A stretch of DNA of 11,222 bases from an uncultured Bacteroidota bacterium. GTDB taxonomy: Bacteria > Bacteroidota > Bacteroidia > UKL13-3. The notes under the pieces are model-generated. The model saw only the letters and a list, made by a program, of their open reading frames with translations. It had not been told where the DNA came from and did no database searches. Shown here piece after piece: positions 6,684 through 11,222 of the stretch; position 1 is the stretch's first letter, and each line of letters starts with the position of its first letter. Made by a program: the position numbers and the translations under genes. The stretch lies in the NCBI GenBank assembly GCA_903898215.1, contig CAIUEQ010000346.1:1-11222 (forward strand). Direction: 5' to 3'.

Positions 6684-7538
6684 ATGGAAAATCTTCTTAA
6701 AAACCCTCTTGTCATCAATTTGATAGATATCTCTTTTACCGAAGATATAGGTGAAGGTGACCACACATCCCTAGCATGTATCGATAAAACCGAACAAGGC
6801 AAGTCAATTATTATTGCAAAAGAAAATGGTGTGCTTGCAGGAATTGATTTGGCAGAATTCATTTTTAAAAAGGTTGACCCAACCTTAATAATCAAAAAGT
6901 TTTTTAACGAAGGTGCTTTATTAAATGATAAAGATATTGTGATGGAAATTTCAGGTTCATCACAGAGCATGCTTACTGCTGAAAGAACTGTATTAAATTT
7001 CATTCAGAGATTAAGTGGAATTGCAACTTCAACTAAGCTATATGTTGATGCTCTTTTAGAATTTCATACTCAAATTATTGATACACGTAAAACCACACCC
7101 GGTATGCGTCTGCTCGAAAAATGGGCGGTAAAAGTTGGAGGCGGCAAAAATCATCGAATAGGATTATATGATATGATTCTGATTAAAGATAACCATATTG
7201 ATTTTGCAGGTGGGATAGAAAATGCTATTGACAAAACACATGAATATCTAAAATCTCATAACCTGAATTTACAAATTGAAATTGAAACACGAAGTATTGA
7301 AGAAGTAAAAAAAGTACTTATAAAAAAGGGCGTTCATCGTATCATGCTTGATAATTTCACACCTTCAATGATTAGCGAAGCCGTCCTATTAATTAATCAT
7401 GAATTTGAAACTGAAGCCTCGGGAGGAATAACACTTCTTACTTTAAAAGAATATGCAAAAACCGGTGTGGATTTTATTTCTTCTGGTGCACTTACACATT
7501 CAGTGAAAAGTTTTGATTTTAGCATGAAGGCAATATAA
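6684..7538 (+). CDS. nadC: Nicotinate-nucleotide pyrophosphorylase (carboxylating), quinolinate phosphoribosyltransferase
   Basis: NadC converts quinolinate and phosphoribosyl pyrophosphate to nicotinate mononucleotide, CO2 and pyrophosphate, the third step of de novo NAD synthesis in the cytosol. The 284-residue length is normal. Conserved motifs in order are FTEDIGEGDHTS at 18-29, LTAERTVLNFIQRLSGIAT at 97-115 with Arg101, and DTRKTTPGMRLLEKWAVKVG at 133-152. These are followed by GGKNHRIGLYDMILIKDNH at 153-171 with His157, Arg158 and Lys168, the acidic strand IEIETR at 198-203, LDNF at 222-225 with Asp223, and ASGGI at 245-249. All expected binding and catalytic residues are present. The ATG at 6684 lies 10 bp after the DUF4783 stop; no Shine-Dalgarno sequence is seen, so expression probably relies on the upstream promoter. 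The operon ends at the hairpin at 7567-7602. nadA and nadB are not in the window. Confidence 0.97.
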   Translation: MENLLKNPLVINLIDISFTEDIGEGDHTSLACIDKTEQGKSIIIAKENGVLAGIDLAEFIFKKVDPTLIIKKFFNEGALLNDKDIVMEISGSSQSMLTAERTVLNFIQRLSGIATSTKLYVDALLEFHTQIIDTRKTTPGMRLLEKWAVKVGGGKNHRIGLYDMILIKDNHIDFAGGIENAIDKTHEYLKSHNLNLQIEIETRSIEEVKKVLIKKGVHRIMLDNFTPSMISEAVLLINHEFETEASGGITLLTLKEYAKTGVDFISSGALTHSVKSFDFSMKAI

Positions 7539-7566
7539 AAAAAGCAATATTTTTTTCAATATCATC

Positions 7567-7602
7567 AAAAAAAAGAGCTGTTTAATAAACAGCTCTTTTT
7601 TT
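7567..7602. terminator. Bidirectional Rho-independent terminator between nadC and gldJ
   Basis: A perfect inverted repeat, GAGCTGTTT and AAACAGCTC around the loop AAT (7575-7595), is flanked by eight A residues on the left and seven T residues on the right. It can therefore form a hairpin followed by a U-tract in either direction. It lies 28 bp after the nadC stop and 20 bp after the gldJ stop on the other strand, so it should terminate both transcripts. Confidence 0.92.
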
Positions 7603-7622
7603 GTAAAATAATATTTTAAGAT

Positions 7623-9071
7623 TTACTTATGATTTTTTCTTGCATCTCCTAAGCGATCCATTACACATCTAAAACCAATTGTTGATGTAGAAAGATCTTC
7701 ATCTAAATAACGTCTTGTTCCTGGTGTTAACCAATAAGCACGATCAGCCCAAGAACCACCTTTATAAACACGAGCAGTATTATTGATTAATGAAGTAACA
7801 CTATATTCATATTTTTGATCAGTATTAGGGTCTTCCAACTCATCTTTATACCCAATATTATTTGACTTTTTATAGTTTCTGCGTTTAGCATTTTCTTCTT
7901 CAGTTACTTCACGGTATGGAATTCTTCCTAAACTATCTTTTTCATAAATTCCATCAGCATCAGCAATTTTAGTTTTATAAACATTTCCTCTGAACGGTGC
8001 AATTTCCTTTGAATCTTCCCAAGATAATGGGCGATAAACATCCTTAGTCCACTCACTCACATTTCCTGCCATGTGGTATAATCCGAAATCATTTGGTAAA
8101 AAGTCTTCATTTTTTACAATAGCAGTAAAAAAGAATCCGTCATTTAAATTTCCTGAAACACCCGCAGCATCACCTCGTCCACGCATGTAATTTGCATACA
8201 TCTTTCCGCGTTCTTTTTCAGGTTCTGTTCTTCTCATTGTTAAACCATCCCAAGGGTAAATTCTTTTCACATCTATATTTTCATTGTACTCTGGAGATTG
8301 GTAACCATAAGCTGCATATTCCCATTCAGCCTCAGTAGGCAAACGATAATCTGGTAACAATATTCCATCTTCCATTCTAACGGAGCGATCTTTTGCACCC
8401 GGAGCATAATCTCTTAAACGATGTTTTTCACTAGGTGTGTAAAGACCTAAAAGATATGCTTCTGTATTAAAGTAATTATCATCTGTGCTTTTTTGAACAT
8501 CCAAACTTATTAAACCTTCTCGTGCCAAAATCATTTCATTAACACGATCCGTTCTCCATTCAGTATATGCTGTAGCTTGAAGCCAGCTCACACCCACAAC
8601 TGGATAATCTCTATATGCTGGATATCTTAAATAATATAAGACATATGGCTCGTTATATGAAAGCTTGCTTCTCCATACTAAAGTATCGGGCAATGCCTTT
8701 TTGAAAACAAGTGGATTATTAAGATACACTCGGTTAAGCCAATACAAATATTCTAAATAATTGAAATTGGTAACTTCGGTTTCATCCATGTAAAAACTTG
8801 GAATAGAAACACGTCTTTTCAAATTGTTTCGATCAAAAGTAACATCATTCTCAGCAGCACCAAGAGTGATTGTACCTCCTTCGATAAAAACGAGACCTGG
8901 ACCAGTTTCTTGATCCTTGAATTTTGCTCTTTCAAACCCTCCCCATTTTGGATCATTATATTTCCAACCTGTAACCTCCGATTTCTTTTTAGTTCCTTCG
9001 CAACCAATAGAAAAAACGAGAGCTTGAGCAATCATTGTGAATAGAAAAATTTTCGAAGCGTGCTTCCTCAT
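7623..9071 (-). CDS. gldJ: Gliding motility / type IX secretion lipoprotein GldJ
   Basis: The 482-residue protein is a GldJ-type lipoprotein, needed in Flavobacterium for gliding and for stability of the type IX secretion partner GldK. A lipoprotein signal ends at Cys24 (VFSIGC). Next come TGWKYNDPKWGGF and QETGPGLVFIEGGTITLG, which match GldJ better than GldK, and then a formylglycine-generating-enzyme-like (SUMF1) domain. SUMF1 markers are SFYMDETEVTNFNYLEYL, DYPVVGVSWLQA, DYRLPTEAEWEYAAYG, NDFGLYHMAGNVSEWTKDVY, RVYKGGSWADRAYWL and IGFRCVMDR. The two catalytic cysteines of true formylglycine-generating enzyme, in GGSYMCHRSYC of the human protein, are Asp and Leu here, so a structural role is expected. 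It is shorter than F. johnsoniae GldJ (about 560 residues as I recall). It lies 63 bp after a PorP/SprF gene, with its own promoter in the gap. porKLMN do not follow; the locus ends at the shared terminator. Confidence 0.9.
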   Translation of the reverse strand: MRKHASKIFLFTMIAQALVFSIGCEGTKKKSEVTGWKYNDPKWGGFERAKFKDQETGPGLVFIEGGTITLGAAENDVTFDRNNLKRRVSIPSFYMDETEVTNFNYLEYLYWLNRVYLNNPLVFKKALPDTLVWRSKLSYNEPYVLYYLRYPAYRDYPVVGVSWLQATAYTEWRTDRVNEMILAREGLISLDVQKSTDDNYFNTEAYLLGLYTPSEKHRLRDYAPGAKDRSVRMEDGILLPDYRLPTEAEWEYAAYGYQSPEYNENIDVKRIYPWDGLTMRRTEPEKERGKMYANYMRGRGDAAGVSGNLNDGFFFTAIVKNEDFLPNDFGLYHMAGNVSEWTKDVYRPLSWEDSKEIAPFRGNVYKTKIADADGIYEKDSLGRIPYREVTEEENAKRRNYKKSNNIGYKDELEDPNTDQKYEYSVTSLINNTARVYKGGSWADRAYWLTPGTRRYLDEDLSTSTIGFRCVMDRLGDARKNHK

Positions 9072-9096
9072 GTTTGTACTTACATTAAAATTTGTC

Positions 9097-9128
9097 CAAA
9101 TATAACATTATTTTTTTAAAACATTCAA
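9097..9128 (-). promoter_or_regulatory. Probable gldJ promoter
   Basis: The minus strand has TATATTTG at 9097-9104, an exact TAnnTTTG -7 element. A TTG lies at 9126-9128 with a 21-bp spacer, slightly longer than the usual 19. Transcription would start near 9091, giving a leader of about 20 bases. gldJ may thus be transcribed both from here and by read-through from the PorP genes, since no terminator lies between them. Confidence 0.6.
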
Positions 9129-9134
9129 GTCTTC

Positions 9135-10124
9135 CTAAAAAACTGGGCAGACAAGTGGTTTAAACACTCTTTTTTCATGCTTCTTAGGAGCAATTTCAAC
9201 AGCTACGGATAGTTCGTGAGACCCTTGTGTAGCTGTTCGCGCACCAGAAACAGTAATATCATAACTATAACCAGCCCTAAATTTAGGAAATTTCACTCCA
9301 AGTAAAACTATTAGTGCATCTGTGTTTTGAGATGTTTGTCTAAACCAAAATCCAGTTGTTAGTGCTTGCTTTTTTACATAAAATCCCAAATTTATTTGGT
9401 TAAAATCTCTTTGAGACATATAAATAATATTTGGTGAAATCATTAATCTCTCCTGCTCGTCTCGCTGATTAGTGATATAAATATTCATGCCCGCATGAGC
9501 TGTGTATCTTCTTGGAAGCAAATATTGGCTATTTGTACTCGAAGGGAAATAAAATGACTGATTAGGTTCAGTGATATTATGTATTGCAAAACCTCCGTAA
9601 AAAATATTTGTGTATGCAAGAATTCCAACAGCAAAATTTGGAAATCCTATTTGTTGATTTGCAACATTTTCAGCAGTTTTCTTAGTAAACCCATATCGAT
9701 CATCAATTTCATCTCCAAAATGATATTTTGAAAAATCGTAACTTTTTTGAACATATGAACCTTGAATACCAGCTCGCATGGTAAAATTTTTATTCACCTG
9801 GATTTGGTATGAATACAAACCACTAATTGTATTAGTTGTAAGCTTTCCATCTCCTGAAACATCTGATGTGACTAATGCTCCAAGTCCACCACCTAATTGA
9901 GGGATATTTGCATCAAATGACGCAGAGTATGTTTTATAATTATTTTGTAATGCAGTGTATTGATCACGTGCATTTAGCACAAAACGATAATTCCCTGATG
10001 AACCACAAAAAGCAGGATTTGTATATAATGGATTTGAATAAAATTGAGAAAACTGAGGATCCTGTGCCAACATTACATTAGCAAAAAGCATAAAAACAAA
10101 TAATATTGAAAATTTCATTCGCAT
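9135..10124 (-). CDS. PorP/SprF family type IX secretion membrane protein (second copy)
   Basis: The product, 329 residues from the chosen start, belongs to the PorP/SprF family of outer-membrane beta-barrels linked to type IX secretion and gliding. The signal peptide (KFSILFVFMLFANVMLAQ) is followed by the family hallmark DPQFSQFYSNPLYTNPAF at the mature N-terminus. Other markers are GLYSYQIQVNKNFTMRAGIQ, AVGILAYTNIFYGGFAIHNI, TEPNQSFYF, RRYTAHAGMNIYI and FRAGYSYDITVSG; alternating residues in these stretches suggest membrane strands. The protein ends in CPVF, with a terminal Phe as expected for a barrel. The longest frame begins at a GTG (10133), but that GTG is part of an AAAGGTG sequence well placed as ribosome binding site for the ATG at 10124. 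The ATG at 10118 (MKFSILF) is a less well-spaced alternative. It is a tandem paralogue of the gene 67 bp upstream and is followed by gldJ. Confidence 0.92.
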   Translation of the reverse strand: MRMKFSILFVFMLFANVMLAQDPQFSQFYSNPLYTNPAFCGSSGNYRFVLNARDQYTALQNNYKTYSASFDANIPQLGGGLGALVTSDVSGDGKLTTNTISGLYSYQIQVNKNFTMRAGIQGSYVQKSYDFSKYHFGDEIDDRYGFTKKTAENVANQQIGFPNFAVGILAYTNIFYGGFAIHNITEPNQSFYFPSSTNSQYLLPRRYTAHAGMNIYITNQRDEQERLMISPNIIYMSQRDFNQINLGFYVKKQALTTGFWFRQTSQNTDALIVLLGVKFPKFRAGYSYDITVSGARTATQGSHELSVAVEIAPKKHEKRVFKPLVCPVF

Positions 10125-10130
10125 CGATAA

Positions 10131-10137
10131 CACCTTT
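10131..10137 (-). promoter_or_regulatory. Shine-Dalgarno sequence that sets the start of the second PorP/SprF gene
   Basis: The minus strand reads AAAGGTG six bases before the ATG at 10124. It contains the GTG at 10133 that would start the longest frame, which argues against use of that GTG. Clear Shine-Dalgarno sequences are otherwise scarce in this window, as is usual for Bacteroidota. Confidence 0.55.
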
Positions 10138-10150
10138 ATGATATTGTTTT

Positions 10151-10158
10151 CAAAATTA
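10151..10158 (-). promoter_or_regulatory. -7 promoter element for the second PorP/SprF gene
   Basis: The minus strand reads TAATTTTG, an exact TAnnTTTG match, in the gap between the two PorP/SprF genes. The -33 region 19 bp upstream reads CTT, so it is weak. Transcription would start near 10145, leaving about 20 bases before the ATG at 10124, which fits the Shine-Dalgarno position. Confidence 0.5.
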
Positions 10159-10191
10159 CGATTATAATCTAAATTTAAAGTTAACCTTAAA

Positions 10192-11205
10192 CTAAAACTC
10201 AGGACATTTTATTGCTCTGATAGTTTTTTTAGGTGTGTGTTTTCTTAATTCAAAAGCTAAAGAAATTTCGTGTGAATCAGGTGCTCCATATCTTGCACTT
10301 GAAAAAGTTCTGTCGTAAGAATATCCAATCCTTAATTTATCTTTTCTAATTCCAATGAGCGCTATCATACAATCACTGTTTCCAGTAGTTTGCCGGTAAT
10401 AAGCACCAACAACAAAAAATCCTTTGTTATAATATACCCCTAAATTTAATTGAGCATATTGCCTTTGCTGCATATATAAAATATTTGGCCAAAGATTGGA
10501 TTCATTTTTTGCACTTCCCTGAACCAATGGTATAACTAATCCAGCATGAGCCGTATATCGAATTGGAATAATGTTTTGAGGGTCAGAATTTGATTTTCCA
10601 TAAAAAGCTTGATTAGGTTCCGTTAAATTATGTGCTGCAAAACCAGCATAAAATCTGCTTGAATACAAAACTGCTCCTGCTGCAAAATTTGCATAATAAA
10701 CATTGGGATCGAGACCTGGTGGCTTTTCTTGAGTGGCAGTAACAAAACCCTGCTGCAAAACAATCATATCAGAAAAAGTAAGTTTACCAAAATTGATAGA
10801 TTTTTGATTAATTGAAGCTTCAATTGCAGCACGCATGGTAAGATGTCGAGTGATTACTATTTGGTATGAATATACGCCTTTAAGTGAAAAAGATTGTAAT
10901 AAGCCTGAACCAGCTTCATCGGCAACTGCCATTATTCCTATACCTCCATTGATTACATCATAATGTTCATCATAAGATGCCGAAACAGTACGTAATGAAC
11001 CTGCAATATTAGGCCATTGGCTACGTGCGTTTGTAACTATGCGGCCCACAGTTGAACTACCTGCAAAAGCAGGATTGGTATATATTGGATTTGCATAAAA
11101 TTGCGAGAATTCCGGATCCTGCGCAAAGGTTTGCGTAGAATATAGAACTATCGACAATACTAAAAATATGTATATTCTGTTAGTAACAGAAAATAAAATA
11201 TTCAT
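10192..11205 (-). CDS. PorP/SprF family type IX secretion membrane protein (first copy)
   Basis: This 337-residue protein is a second PorP/SprF-type outer-membrane beta-barrel. In Flavobacterium, SprF and its relatives are needed for secretion and surface attachment of particular type IX cargo such as SprB. The signal peptide is long (about 29 residues, ending STQTFAQ), and the mature protein starts DPEFSQFYANPIYTNPAF, the family hallmark. Matching blocks with the downstream paralogue include GVYSYQIVITRHLTMRAAIE, FAAGAVLYSSRFYAGFAAHN, LTEPNQAFYG, IRYTAHAGLVIPL, NILYMQQRQYAQLNLGVYY and LRIGYSYDRTFSSARYG. It ends in CPEF. All these blocks are shared at the same spacing, so the pair clearly arose by duplication but has diverged over its whole length. 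The ATG at 11205 gives a proper signal peptide; only 17 bases upstream are available, so promoter and upstream partner are not visible. No terminator separates it from the next gene. Confidence 0.93.
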   Translation of the reverse strand: MNILFSVTNRIYIFLVLSIVLYSTQTFAQDPEFSQFYANPIYTNPAFAGSSTVGRIVTNARSQWPNIAGSLRTVSASYDEHYDVINGGIGIMAVADEAGSGLLQSFSLKGVYSYQIVITRHLTMRAAIEASINQKSINFGKLTFSDMIVLQQGFVTATQEKPPGLDPNVYYANFAAGAVLYSSRFYAGFAAHNLTEPNQAFYGKSNSDPQNIIPIRYTAHAGLVIPLVQGSAKNESNLWPNILYMQQRQYAQLNLGVYYNKGFFVVGAYYRQTTGNSDCMIALIGIRKDKLRIGYSYDRTFSSARYGAPDSHEISLAFELRKHTPKKTIRAIKCPEF

Positions 11206-11222
11206 TTATTTATATAGATCGG

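Noticed and set aside
7623..9071. Annotation of the SUMF1-domain protein as GldK/PorK or as an active formylglycine-generating enzyme.
   Set aside because: The N-terminal TGWKYNDPKWGGF and QETGPGLVF blocks and the C-terminal RVYKGGSW...GFRC block fit GldJ. porLMN do not follow, and the catalytic cysteines are missing.
9875..10081. Plus-strand frame of 68 codons within the second PorP/SprF gene.
   Set aside because: It is antisense to the conserved signal-peptide and DPQFSQFY region and has no supporting signals.
1..11222. Search for CRISPR arrays, insertion sequences, tRNA genes, tandem repeats and defence or phage genes.
   Set aside because: No regular direct repeats, transposase motifs, tRNA-like cloverleaf sequences or phage genes were seen. 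Composition looks even throughout, so there is no sign of a recent insertion.

Overview
The window looks like the chromosome of a member of the Bacteroidota. It is AT-rich. It carries parts of the type IX secretion / gliding machinery found in that phylum (a GldJ lipoprotein and two PorP/SprF outer-membrane proteins). Its clear promoters have the Bacteroidota -7 element TAnnTTTG, and Shine-Dalgarno sequences are mostly absent. No mobile element, CRISPR array, tRNA or rRNA was seen. Ten complete genes and one truncated gene fill almost all of the window; the longest gap is about 280 bp.

Layout, left to right. (1) 2-700, minus: the first 233 residues of a dicarboxylate/amino-acid:cation symporter that runs off the left edge. 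(2) 790-1764, minus: a deoxyhypusine-synthase-family protein, closed by a hairpin terminator at 735-767. (3) 2049-4102, plus: rmuC followed by a LolA-like periplasmic lipoprotein carrier with a GTG start. (4) 6164-4099, minus: gpmI (cofactor-independent phosphoglycerate mutase) overlapping a small unrecognised lipoprotein gene by 10 bp. The stop codon of the lipoprotein gene shares a TTAA with that of the LolA gene, so the two convergent genes overlap by 4 bp. (5) 6290-7538, plus: a DUF4783 secreted protein and nadC, 10 bp apart, behind a textbook TTG-N19-TAnnTTTG promoter. They end at a strong hairpin that can work in both directions. (6) 11205-7623, minus: two tandem PorP/SprF paralogues followed by gldJ, ending at that same hairpin.

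The functional theme of the right third is the cell envelope. PorP/SprF proteins are outer-membrane beta-barrel partners of type IX secretion, and GldJ is an outer-membrane lipoprotein of the gliding/secretion apparatus. The LolA-like carrier and the small lipoprotein are also envelope proteins. The rest is housekeeping: glycolysis (gpmI), NAD synthesis (nadC), DNA maintenance (rmuC), polyamine-related chemistry (DHS family) and solute uptake.

I did not find an obviously new system. The points most worth checking are the porP-porP-gldJ arrangement without porKLMN or porUV, the DHS-family enzyme (a phylum without eIF5A), the unrecognised lipoprotein coupled to gpmI, the Cys-containing C-terminus shared by both PorP paralogues, and two start codons that should be moved from the longest reading frame.
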